From NCBI RefSeq assembly GCF_034353875.1, contig NZ_CP133784.1:2542001-2606000 (forward strand): a stretch of 64,000 bases of DNA, read 5' to 3'. A program made the position numbers and the translations under genes. The stretch comes from Pseudomonas sp. MH9.2. GTDB taxonomy: Bacteria > Pseudomonadota > Gammaproteobacteria > Pseudomonadales > Pseudomonadaceae. The notes beneath the pieces are model-generated. The model was given only the letters and a program-made list of their open reading frames with translations, was not told the DNA's origin and did no database searches. Positions 37,290 to 45,129 of the stretch are shown here, one piece after another. Positions within the stretch are counted from its first letter, which is position 1. Each line of letters opens with the position of its first letter.

Positions 37290-38084
37290 ATGTCTAAAAA
37301 TGGTCCTCTGTCTCTGGGATTTCATACGCTGGTGGTGCTGTTCATGATGGCGCCGCTGGTGGTGGTATGCCTGGTGGCCTTCACTCCAGAGAACACCCTG
37401 AGCCTGCCGACTTCCGGTTTCTCTCTGCGCTGGTTCAGGGCGGTATTCGAACGCGCAGACTTTATCCACGCGTTCTACAACAGCCTGATCCTGGCCTTCG
37501 TCGCCGCGACTCTGGCGACCTTGATTGCGGTACCAGCCGCGCTGGCGATCACCCGCTATAAATTCCCCGGCCGCGATTTTTTCAACGGACTGTTCCTCTC
37601 GCCGATCATCATTCCGCACTTGGTACTGGGCGTGGCGATGCTGCGTCTGTTCGCACTGATGGGGGTCAACGGCAGCTTCTTCTGGCTGATGCTGGCTCAC
37701 GTTGTGATCATCACCCCGTACGTGTTGCGCCTGGTGATCGCCGCAGCCATCGGGATTGATCGTAGCGCCGAGCAGGCCGCCGAATCCCTTGGCGCCAGCC
37801 GCCTTACCCTGTTTCGTCAGATCACCTTGCCGATGATTCTGCCGGGGGTAGCTGGCGGCTGGCTGCTGGCGTTCATCAACAGTTTCGACGAGGTCACCCT
37901 GTCGATCTTCGTCAGCTCACCCGCGACCCAAACGCTGCCGGTGCGCATGTATGTGTACGCCACCGAATCCATCGACCCAATGATGGCAGCTGTCTCGGCG
38001 CTGGTCATCGCCCTGACCGCAGGCACCATGATTCTGCTCGACAGGGTCTATGGCCTGGACCGGGTTCTGGTCGGTAAACATTGA
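37290..38084 (+). CDS. ABC transporter permease, PotC type
   Basis: A 264-residue permease with six helices and the EAA loop EQAAESLGASRLTLFRQITLP. LVVLFMMAPLVVVCLVAFTP is the first helix, and DEVTLSIFVSSPATQTLPVRM is a family signature of PotC. Its last codon overlaps a TTG, but the next gene starts at 38099. Confidence 0.92.
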   Translation: MSKNGPLSLGFHTLVVLFMMAPLVVVCLVAFTPENTLSLPTSGFSLRWFRAVFERADFIHAFYNSLILAFVAATLATLIAVPAALAITRYKFPGRDFFNGLFLSPIIIPHLVLGVAMLRLFALMGVNGSFFWLMLAHVVIITPYVLRLVIAAAIGIDRSAEQAAESLGASRLTLFRQITLPMILPGVAGGWLLAFINSFDEVTLSIFVSSPATQTLPVRMYVYATESIDPMMAAVSALVIALTAGTMILLDRVYGLDRVLVGKH

Positions 38085-38098
38085 GGGGGGGCACTGAG

Positions 38099-38389
38099 AT
38101 GGCGTTGTTCAAACGACTGGCCGAACTTGATCGTCCACGCCTGGCTTTTACCCTCGACGGTCAGCCGGCCAATGGCTTGCAGGGAGACACCCTGTTGACC
38201 GCCGTATTGACCTGTGCCGAGCACGTGCGCGGCAGCGACTTCAGTGCCGAACCGCGCGCGGGCTTCTGCATGATGGGTGCGTGCCAGGATTGCTGGGTAC
38301 GCCTGGGCGACGGCCGCCGCGTGCGCGCCTGCTCAACCTTGCTCGAAGCAGGCCAAGACGTCAGCCGTGAACCAGGGCGCAGGCCATGA
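38099..38389 (+). CDS. 2Fe-2S ferredoxin-like small subunit of a three-part dehydrogenase
   Basis: A 96-residue protein with the N-terminal 2Fe-2S motif of xanthine-oxidase/opine-dehydrogenase small subunits: FCMMGACQDCWVRLGDG with further Cys in VRACSTLL. Such subunits pass electrons from the FAD chains. G-rich sequence (GAGGGGGGGC) ends eight bases before the ATG at 38099, acting as ribosome site. It overlaps the next gene by ATGA. The gene set resembles D-hydroxyproline dehydrogenase and octopine/nopaline oxidase systems. Confidence 0.88.
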   Translation: MALFKRLAELDRPRLAFTLDGQPANGLQGDTLLTAVLTCAEHVRGSDFSAEPRAGFCMMGACQDCWVRLGDGRRVRACSTLLEAGQDVSREPGRRP

Positions 38390-39747
38390 GCGAACATAAG
38401 GTGGTCATTGTCGGTGCCGGCCCGGCAGGGATTCGGGCCGCGCAAACCCTGCTGGCCCATGGGGTCAAGCCTTGCCTGGTGGACGAAGCCCCGCGCGGTG
38501 GCGGGCAGATTTATCGGCGCCAACCCGCGAATTTTCAGCGTTCGGCACAGCAAGTGTACGGCTTCGAGGCCTCGAAAGCCGACGCGGTCCATCGCACCAT
38601 GGATGAGCTGGCAGCGCAGATCGACTACCGCCCTGAAACACTGGTGTGGAATGCCGAAAACGGCCGCCTGGATACCCTGCACAATGGACACGCCAGCGGA
38701 TTGGAGTACTCACGAATCATCGTCGCCACTGGCGCCACCGACCGCGTTCTACCGGTGCCGGGCTGGACCTTGCCGGGGGTATACACCCTGGGCGCCGCAC
38801 AGATCGCCTTGAAATATCAGGGCTGCGCCATCGGTGAGCGAGTGGCCTTTTGTGGCAGCGGCCCCCTGCTGTATCTGGTCGCGTATCAATACGCCAAGGC
38901 TGGCGCCAAGGTCGTGGCAGTGCTCGACAGCGCCCCCTTCAGCGCCCAATGCCAAGCATTGCCTGCTTTGATCGGTCAGCCCGGCACCTTGGCCAAGGGC
39001 CTGTATTACCGCAGTTGGTTGACCGCTCACGGTATCCCGGTGCATCAGGGCGCAACACTTGAACGCATTGACGGCGAACAACGGGTCAGTGCTGCGCTCT
39101 GGCACAAAGGTAAGCGCCAACAACGCCTGGAGTGTGATGCCATCGCGTTCGCCCACGCGTTGCGCAGCGAGACGCAACTGGCCGATCTACTGGCCTGCGA
39201 ATTCCTCTGGAGCGCATTGAACCGTGCCTGGTTGCCACGTCGCGACAGTGCCGGGCGCAGCAGTGTTGAAGGGGTATACCTGGCGGGCGACGGTGCCGGC
39301 ATCATGGGCGCTGACGCCGCAGAAATGGCCGGAGAGCGTGCCGCCCTGGCGCTGCTCGAAGACAGCGGACACAACGTCGACAGCGCGCGCGGTACACATC
39401 TGGAACACAAACTCGCGGCCATCGAACGCTTTCGGCATGGTCTGGAAACAGCGTTCCCCTTCCCCACACATTGGGCCGCTGAAGCGCCCGATGAATTGAT
39501 CCTGTGTCGCTGCGAAGAGGTCTCGGTCGGCGACGTGCGGACAGTGGTCGATGAGGGTCATTGGGAACTCAACCGGGTCAAGGCCCATTGCAGGGTTGGT
39601 ATGGGCCGGTGTCAGGGCCGAATGTGCGGCGCGGCAGCGGCAGAAATCGTCGCCCAACGCAGCGGCCGGGCGCTGGACAGTATCGGTCGGCTGCGCGGTC
39701 AGGCACCGATCAAGCCGTTACCGTTCGGCGTGGAGATCGAGCCATGA
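38386..39747 (+). CDS. FAD/NAD(P)-binding dehydrogenase subunit with C-terminal 2Fe-2S BFD-like domain
   Basis: A 453-residue flavoprotein: VVIVGAGPAGIRAAQTLLAHG (FAD Rossmann), IIVATGATDRVLPVPGW, VAFCGSGPLLYLVAYQYAKAG (second nucleotide site), GVYLAGDGAGIMGADAAEMAG. The C-terminus has cysteines arranged CRC ... CRVGMGRCQGRMCG, a BFD-like iron-sulfur domain. This is the large FAD subunit of HcnB/OoxA/LhpE-type dehydrogenases. It overlaps the next flavoprotein gene by ATGA. Confidence 0.9.
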   Translation: MSEHKVVIVGAGPAGIRAAQTLLAHGVKPCLVDEAPRGGGQIYRRQPANFQRSAQQVYGFEASKADAVHRTMDELAAQIDYRPETLVWNAENGRLDTLHNGHASGLEYSRIIVATGATDRVLPVPGWTLPGVYTLGAAQIALKYQGCAIGERVAFCGSGPLLYLVAYQYAKAGAKVVAVLDSAPFSAQCQALPALIGQPGTLAKGLYYRSWLTAHGIPVHQGATLERIDGEQRVSAALWHKGKRQQRLECDAIAFAHALRSETQLADLLACEFLWSALNRAWLPRRDSAGRSSVEGVYLAGDGAGIMGADAAEMAGERAALALLEDSGHNVDSARGTHLEHKLAAIERFRHGLETAFPFPTHWAAEAPDELILCRCEEVSVGDVRTVVDEGHWELNRVKAHCRVGMGRCQGRMCGAAAAEIVAQRSGRALDSIGRLRGQAPIKPLPFGVEIEP

Positions 39748-40928
39748 GCGCAGTGATCGAAACCGATGTGGTGATTCTCGGCGGCGGCATTGTCGGTGCG
39801 TCGGCAGCCTTGATGCTCGTCCGCATGGGCAAGCGCGTGGCACTGCTGGAGCGTGACTTTTGTGGCTCACATTCCAGTGGTGTGAACTACGGCGGTGTGC
39901 GCCGTCAGGGTCGACCGCTGAGCCAATTGCCATTGTCCCAACGCGCCCACCAGATCTGGGGCCTCTTGCATGAACTGATCGGCATCGACGGGGAGTACGT
40001 GCGCTCAGGGCATCTCAAGCTCGCCCGCAGCCATGAAGACATGGCCGCGCTGCAGGCCTACGCCGAGGACAGCCAAGGCTTTGGCCTCGGCCTGCAACTG
40101 CTCGACCGTGCCGAGTTGCGAGCACGCTTCCCCTGGGTCGGCGATGTGGCAGTCGGTGCCTCGCTGTGCCCCGATGACGGCCACGCCAACCCACGACTCG
40201 TCTCTCCGGCCTTTGCCCGCGCCGCGCAACGCTTGGGCGCGCAAGTGTTCGAGCAGGCCAACGTCATCGACGTCGCGCACGATGGGCAGATGTTTCAGGT
40301 GCGTAGCGCCAAGGGTTTAACGGTCCGCGCACCATGGCTGCTCAACTGTGCGGGTGCGTGGGCTGGCACCCTCGCCGCCAAGTTCGGCGAACCGGTGTCG
40401 ATGCAGTCAGGGCATCCGGCGATGCTCGTCACCGAGCCATTGCCCATGGTCATGGATGTGAGTACCGGCGTGGAAGGCGGCGGGATTTATGCGCGCCAGG
40501 TCGCACGCGGGAATTGCGTACTGGGCGGCGGCCAGGGGTTCGCGTTAGGCCCGGAGTCGGCTCGCCCTGGACAGGCCGCCGTGCTGGATATCCTGCGCAA
40601 CGCCGCCGAGCTGTACCCCTTTTTGACAGGCGCTCAGGCGATTCGTACCTGGAGTGGCACCGAAGGTTATCTGCCCGATCGCGAACCGGTGATCGGCGCC
40701 AGCACCACTCAACCCGGCTTGCTGCATGGCTTCGGCTTTGCCGGTGCCGGTTTCCAAATCGGCCCGGCAGTGGGTGAAGCCTTGGCCGAGTTGGTCTGTA
40801 CCGGCGGCACAACACAACCCATCACAGCGTTTTCCATCAGCCGCTTTCAACCCGCCGCGTTTACGCCAAACCGGTCGCTGCACGCGGGGACCGTCATTCA
40901 ATTGCCTAGAGGAAGGTCACTTCAATGA
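39744..40928 (+). CDS. FAD-dependent oxidoreductase, DadA/OoxB-like catalytic subunit
   Basis: A 394-residue flavoprotein of the glycine oxidase/D-amino-acid dehydrogenase family: DVVILGGGIVGASAALMLVRMG at the N-terminus, NYGGVRRQGRP, and GFGFAGAGFQIGPAVGEALAEL near the C-terminus. With its two partners it likely oxidises a secondary amine or D-imino acid in the inner-membrane or cytoplasmic space. The start at 39744 overlaps the upstream stop; longer in-frame sequence lies inside the previous gene. Confidence 0.9.
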   Translation: MSAVIETDVVILGGGIVGASAALMLVRMGKRVALLERDFCGSHSSGVNYGGVRRQGRPLSQLPLSQRAHQIWGLLHELIGIDGEYVRSGHLKLARSHEDMAALQAYAEDSQGFGLGLQLLDRAELRARFPWVGDVAVGASLCPDDGHANPRLVSPAFARAAQRLGAQVFEQANVIDVAHDGQMFQVRSAKGLTVRAPWLLNCAGAWAGTLAAKFGEPVSMQSGHPAMLVTEPLPMVMDVSTGVEGGGIYARQVARGNCVLGGGQGFALGPESARPGQAAVLDILRNAAELYPFLTGAQAIRTWSGTEGYLPDREPVIGASTTQPGLLHGFGFAGAGFQIGPAVGEALAELVCTGGTTQPITAFSISRFQPAAFTPNRSLHAGTVIQLPRGRSLQ

Positions 40929-41968
40929 AGAACGTCAAACGTATCGCCCTGTCTTGTCTACCCTTGGCCAGCCTGCTGCTCACGGCACCGGCGCATGCCG
41001 AACCGACGCTGTATCTGGGCATGAACGGCGGCACCATGGAACGCGTCTATGCCGACAAGGTTTTGCCGGCTTTTGAGAAGGCCAATAACGTCAAGGTGGT
41101 GATCGTACCCGGCACCTCTTCTGACATTCTGGCCAAGGTCCAGGCCAGCAAGGACAACCCGCAACTACACGTCATGTTCCTCGACGACGGCATCATGTAC
41201 CGCGCCATCTCCATGGGCCTGTGCGGCAAGCTGCAGCCAAGCGCGGCGCTGGCAGACATTCCGGCCAAGGCTCGGATCAAGGAAGAAGCCGCAGCAGTAA
41301 CCCTGGGCGTCACCGGCCTCGCCTACAACACACGAATGTTCAAGGAGAAAGGCTGGAGCGCTCCCACCTCGTGGATGGACATGGCCGACAGTCGTTACAA
41401 GGACAAAGTAGTCTTCCAGTCCCTGGCTTCGTCGACCTATGGCCTGCACGGCTTCTTGATGTTCAACCGTATCCAGGGCGGCAGCGAAACCAACGTCGAA
41501 CCGGGCTTCAAGGCCTGGCCGAAAACCGTCGGCCCCAACGTACTGGAATACATCGCCAGCTCAGCGAAGATTTCCGAAATGGTGCAAACCGACGAAGCCG
41601 CCCTCTTCCCCCTGACACCGACCCAGGTCTCCACCCTGAAACTGCTCGGCGTGCCGGTTGAATACGCACAACCCAAAGAAGGTGCGGTGGTACTCAACGT
41701 CGCCGAATGCACCATCGCCAACAACAACCAGCCCGAGCTCGCGCAAAAACTCGCCGCCTACCTCCTGAGCCCGGAAGCGCAGGCCCCGGCACTGGAAGAA
41801 GGCGACCAAATCCCCTCCAACCCAAAAACCCCAACCACCGATAAAACCCGCAGCCAGGTCGCAGCGATGAACGCATACCTGGAGACGGCCATCTCGATTG
41901 ATTGGGATCAGGTTAATCAGCAACGCCCGGAATGGAATGCGCGCTGGAGCCGGACGATCGAGCGGTAG
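40925..41968 (+). CDS. ABC transporter periplasmic substrate-binding protein, PotD/F-like
   Basis: A 347-residue protein with a signal peptide (KRIALSCLPLASLLLTAPAHA). The mature part begins EPTLYLGMNGGTMERVYADKVLPAFEKAN, a type 2 periplasmic binding fold of the spermidine/putrescine or Fe-chelate class; VTGLAYNTRMFKEKGW and AAYLLSPEAQ follow. It completes the transporter encoded upstream and overlaps the dehydrogenase gene by ATGA, tying uptake to oxidation of the same compound. Confidence 0.92.
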   Translation: MKNVKRIALSCLPLASLLLTAPAHAEPTLYLGMNGGTMERVYADKVLPAFEKANNVKVVIVPGTSSDILAKVQASKDNPQLHVMFLDDGIMYRAISMGLCGKLQPSAALADIPAKARIKEEAAAVTLGVTGLAYNTRMFKEKGWSAPTSWMDMADSRYKDKVVFQSLASSTYGLHGFLMFNRIQGGSETNVEPGFKAWPKTVGPNVLEYIASSAKISEMVQTDEAALFPLTPTQVSTLKLLGVPVEYAQPKEGAVVLNVAECTIANNNQPELAQKLAAYLLSPEAQAPALEEGDQIPSNPKTPTTDKTRSQVAAMNAYLETAISIDWDQVNQQRPEWNARWSRTIER

Positions 41969-41980
41969 AGAGCAACACCA

Positions 41981-42099
41981 TGTAAGAGCGCGCTTGCAAC
42001 TATGCGTCCCGCCGCGATCGGCTAACAGAGTCGGAAAAGTAGTGGATTCACTATCGCACCGGGCAGAGCCGATTTATCACGAGCAAGCGCGCGCCTACA
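41981..42099. repeat. degenerate REP doublet (REPIN-like) hairpin
   Basis: TGTAAGAGCGCGCTTGC (41981-41997) and GCAAGCGCGCGCCTACA (42083-42099) are 17-base inverted ends with two mismatches. Inside them ATCGGCT (42017-42023) pairs with AGCCGAT (42067-42073), and TAGTG/CACTA forms the tip. The ends resemble the common fluorescent-pseudomonad REP pattern TGTAGGAGCGAGCTTGCTCGC, so two head-to-head REPs with decayed interiors are likely. It lies just after the binding-protein gene and could also act as a transcription barrier. Confidence 0.6.
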
Positions 42100-42221
42100 C
42101 GTCACTAAGTTCTATATAACCTCACTTCCGATGACAGCGGGATCATCCTCACCTAATAACTCAACATACTCATAGAACACTCAGCCGGAGAAAAACCATT
42201 ACTCATCACTGCGCCTCGTAT

Positions 42222-42710
42222 TCAACCCGCTCCTTGTACGGCACGTATAGCCGCCTTGAGTTCCCGTTCTGAACATACGTAGAATCTGTCACCCTTCTGA
42301 TAAAGTATTTTTGTCGTCAACACGGCAACTGATGTGTCAGACATCTCAAGCCGATAATGTTTGTCGAAGTATAATTTTGGTGAAAGCAGACTCTGGTTGG
42401 CCCATTCGTCCAGCAGGGCGGCACACACCATACATAGAATGCCAGCCTCAATCATGGACCCACGATTGAGGCTGATCAGATGCGAAATCATTGTGCTGAG
42501 CTTTGAATCAAAAATGATAGCGGTAGGGCTTACAAAGAAGCCTGTCAAACCAAAAGCAATAATTACAAAGCCGATAGCGTACAAAAAACGCCACGGACAA
42601 CAGGCACGATCAAAATAGTCAAGGTAGTTCCGTTCAAAACCCTTTACTTCAAAATATCCTGGAAACTCAGAAACACGAACCTTAATTAGGCCACCTCTTG
42701 CCCACTCCAT
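42222..42710 (-). CDS. AT-rich orphan membrane protein of unknown function
   Basis: A 162-residue protein with two hydrophobic segments: about residues 40-62 (FLYAIGFVIIAFGLTGFFV) and 85-103 (MIEAGILCMVCAALL). A cytoplasmic-looking C-terminal domain follows (YRLEMSDTSVAVLTTKILY, KGDRFYVCSERELKAAI). Codon use is clearly more AT-rich than its neighbours, and it is flanked by a REP-like repeat and a 280-base AT-rich gap, so it was probably gained by transfer. I recognise no family. Confidence 0.65.
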   Translation of the reverse strand: MEWARGGLIKVRVSEFPGYFEVKGFERNYLDYFDRACCPWRFLYAIGFVIIAFGLTGFFVSPTAIIFDSKLSTMISHLISLNRGSMIEAGILCMVCAALLDEWANQSLLSPKLYFDKHYRLEMSDTSVAVLTTKILYQKGDRFYVCSERELKAAIRAVQGAG

Positions 42711-42991
42711 TTCCAACCGCCGCCTAAAAAAAGAAAATCATAGCAAATGGCTGGTTTATAGCGGCACATCTAATTATTAAAAATAATTTCCAGGAGTATT
42801 CCCACATGAACCATCCATCAATCCATGTTGACATAATTAGCAATTAACAACTTGTGCAGTAAGTGGCGCAGTACTTTAAGTAACCGTATAACTCAGTCAT
42901 CCAGAAAACCAAACCGAAACCTATTCGAGTAGGGCGGCTCCCACCGGTAGATGGAGGTCAATGAATCGCAGACATGGGCTACGCACAAACC
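42711..42991. other. AT-rich intergenic region without recognised gene
   Basis: Between the orphan membrane gene and the ssb terminator I see no convincing open frame. TTGACA occurs on the + strand near 42832, but without a good -10 at the right distance. The low GC content matches the orphan gene, suggesting that both arrived together. Confidence 0.5.
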
Positions 42992-43028
42992 AAAAGGCCC
43001 GTAGCGTTGGACGCTACGGGCCTTTTTT
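42992..43028 (-). terminator. strong terminator after ssb
   Basis: GGCCCGTAGCG (42996-43006) and CGCTACGGGCC (43012-43022) form an eleven-base perfect stem with loop TTGGA, an A-run before and six Ts after. It lies 20 bases after the ssb stop and can work in both directions. Confidence 0.93.
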
Positions 43029-43047
43029 ACAGCTGAGGAGCTATATC

Positions 43048-43593
43048 CTAGAACGGAATATCGTCATCAAAGCTGTCGAAATCCGGAGCCGGTTGCGGTG
43101 CGGCCTGCTGCTGTGGCGCAGGACGCGATTCGCGTTGTGGCTGGGATTGCGGTTGGGATTGCGGTTGGGACTGCTGCGGACGCGACTGTTGAGGGCGCGG
43201 CGCGGAGTTGGACATGCCGCCTTGACCCTGTGGAGCGCCTTCGCCTTGTGGACGGCCGCCCAGCAGTTGCATGGTGCCTTGCATGTCGACGACGATTTCA
43301 GTGGTGTAGCGCTTGATACCGTCTTTTTCCCACTCGCGGGTTTGCAGCTTGCCTTCGATGTACACCTGCGAACCTTTGCGCAGGTATTCGCCGGCGATTT
43401 CAGCAACCTTGCCGAACATCGAAACACGGTGCCATTCAGTCTTTTCGACCTTCTGACCGGTTTGTTTATCGGTCCACTGTTCGCTGGTCGCCAGACTCAG
43501 GTTGGTCACGGCGTTACCGTTAGGCAAGTAGCGAACTTCGGGATCCTGGCCGCATGTACCGACCAATATGACTTTGTTAACCCCACGGGCCAT
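43048..43593 (-). CDS. ssb: single-stranded DNA-binding protein
   Basis: SSB covers single-stranded DNA in replication and repair. The 181-residue protein has the OB fold ([52 protein letters not shown]), then a Gly/Gln/Pro-rich linker with repeated QSQPQ units from a roughly 12-base tandem repeat near 43143-43172, and the partner-binding tip [16 protein letters not shown] overlaps the MFS stop and precedes the start, so the two genes are co-transcribed. Confidence 0.98.
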   Translation of the reverse strand: MARGVNKVILVGTCGQDPEVRYLPNGNAVTNLSLATSEQWTDKQTGQKVEKTEWHRVSMFGKVAEIAGEYLRKGSQVYIEGKLQTREWEKDGIKRYTTEIVVDMQGTMQLLGGRPQGEGAPQGQGGMSNSAPRPQQSRPQQSQPQSQPQSQPQRESRPAPQQQAAPQPAPDFDSFDDDIPF

Positions 43594-43602
43594 AACGTTC
43601 TC

Positions 43603-45000
43603 CTAGGCTTCGCACGCTGTCGGCGCCGGGTCGTTGACCAAGCGCTCAAGGGACGTGCGATCCAATAGTTCGGTGTCTAATTTGATATAGATGGCAGCTT
43701 CATCAGCCACCACCACTGCATCTGTTACTCCGGTGACGGCCATCAAACGCTCAATCAGGCCGGCTTCGCGCTGTGCTTCTGGCGTCAACGGCACACGCAG
43801 GCTCGTCACGTACGGTGGTTCGCGCATAGTAACAGCAAAGGCGAGCCATATGGCACACAGGCCAGCCCCGCCGAGGAACACAATGCTCAATCCACCGTGC
43901 TGAAATAACCAGCCGCCAAGAATGCCGCCAGCCGCCGAACCGAGGAACTGGCTGGTGGAGTAAACCCCCATCGCCGTGCCTTTTCCGCCTGCCGGTGACA
44001 CTTTACTGATCAACGACGGCAACGAGGCCTCAAGCAAGTTGAACGCGGTGAAGAACACCACCGTCCCGATCACCAAAGCCCGCAACGTATCGCCGAATGC
44101 CCAGAAGAATAGCTCAGTCAGCAGCAGCACGCTGACCGCCCCGAGCAATACACGTTTCATCTGGCGCTTCTTTTCACCATAAATGATGAACGGGATCATC
44201 GCAAAGAACGAAATCAGCAACGCGGTCAGGTAGACCCACCAGTGCTGTTCCTTGGGCAAACCGGCTTTTTCGACCAACGCCAGAGGCAAGGCAACGAAGC
44301 TGGACATGAGCATCGCGTGCAACACAAAGATACCTAAATCCAGGCGCAGCAAGTCGGGATGACGCAAGGTCGGGCCCAACGCCTGACGTGCAACGCCCGA
44401 TTCGCGATGCTGCAGTGGTCCGGTCGACTTCGGCACCATGAAGGCGACGATCAGAATCCCTACCAGCGCCATCCCGCCCGTGGCCAGAAACAGCCCCGAC
44501 AGGCCGAACGCGCGGGTCAGCAAGGGGCCGACGACCATGGCAACCGCAAAGGAGAGACCGATGGTCATGCCGATCATGGCCATCGCTTTGGTGCGGTGCT
44601 GTTCGCGGGTAAGGTCCGAGAGCAACGCCATCACCGCCGCCGAGATGGCGCCAGCCCCTTGCAGGATCCGTCCGGCGATCACGCCCCAGATCGAGTCCGC
44701 ATTGGCCGCCAGCAAGCTGCCAAGAGCAAAGATGATCAAGCCCAGATAAATTACTGGCCGCCGACCGATCCGGTCGGAAATCATCCCGAATGGAATCTGC
44801 AGCACCGCTTGGGTCAGGCCATAAGCGCCGATAGCCAGACCGATGAGCGCAGGAGACGCGCCCGCCAGGTCCATGCCATAGGTGGCCAGCACCGGCAAAA
44901 CCATAAACATGCCAAGCATACGGAAGGCGAACACCAGCGCCAGACCGCTTGCTGCGCGGGTCTCGCTGCCACTCATGCGTTCGCTAAGGGGATCGTGCAT
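43603..45000 (-). CDS. MFS transporter with C-terminal soluble domain (YajR-like)
   Basis: A 465-residue carrier with twelve predicted helices. Motif A is present ([17 protein letters not shown]), and [20 protein letters not shown] is typical of YajR-type drug/proton antiporters. The last 70 residues ([18 protein letters not shown] onward, [19 protein letters not shown]) look like the ferredoxin-like YAM domain of YajR. Substrate unknown. GAGG eight bases before the ATG supports the start. It is divergent from uvrA and followed by ssb after nine bases. Confidence 0.92.
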   Translation of the reverse strand: MHDPLSERMSGSETRAASGLALVFAFRMLGMFMVLPVLATYGMDLAGASPALIGLAIGAYGLTQAVLQIPFGMISDRIGRRPVIYLGLIIFALGSLLAANADSIWGVIAGRILQGAGAISAAVMALLSDLTREQHRTKAMAMIGMTIGLSFAVAMVVGPLLTRAFGLSGLFLATGGMALVGILIVAFMVPKSTGPLQHRESGVARQALGPTLRHPDLLRLDLGIFVLHAMLMSSFVALPLALVEKAGLPKEQHWWVYLTALLISFFAMIPFIIYGEKKRQMKRVLLGAVSVLLLTELFFWAFGDTLRALVIGTVVFFTAFNLLEASLPSLISKVSPAGGKGTAMGVYSTSQFLGSAAGGILGGWLFQHGGLSIVFLGGAGLCAIWLAFAVTMREPPYVTSLRVPLTPEAQREAGLIERLMAVTGVTDAVVVADEAAIYIKLDTELLDRTSLERLVNDPAPTACEA

Positions 45001-45068
45001 GGAAAAACCTCGTGTGAACCGGCAGCGATTCTACCAGTCCCATCGATGTAGAGCACATACGCGACGCT

Positions 45069-45098
45069 TTGCCGCGTAATGGTATGGAGCCGTATACT
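45069..45098 (+). promoter_or_regulatory. probable sigma-70 promoter of uvrA
   Basis: TTGCCG (45069-45074) and TATACT (45093-45098) are spaced by 18 bases, 31 bases before the GTG start. No LexA-type CTG-N10-CAG box is seen in the 129-base divergent region. Confidence 0.5.
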
Positions 45099-45129
45099 CC
45101 CGTGTTTAAGCCCGCCAAGCGAGGCCGCA

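Noticed and set aside
45001..45129. LexA/SOS box before uvrA
   Set aside because: No CTG-N10-CAG palindrome found in the divergent region.
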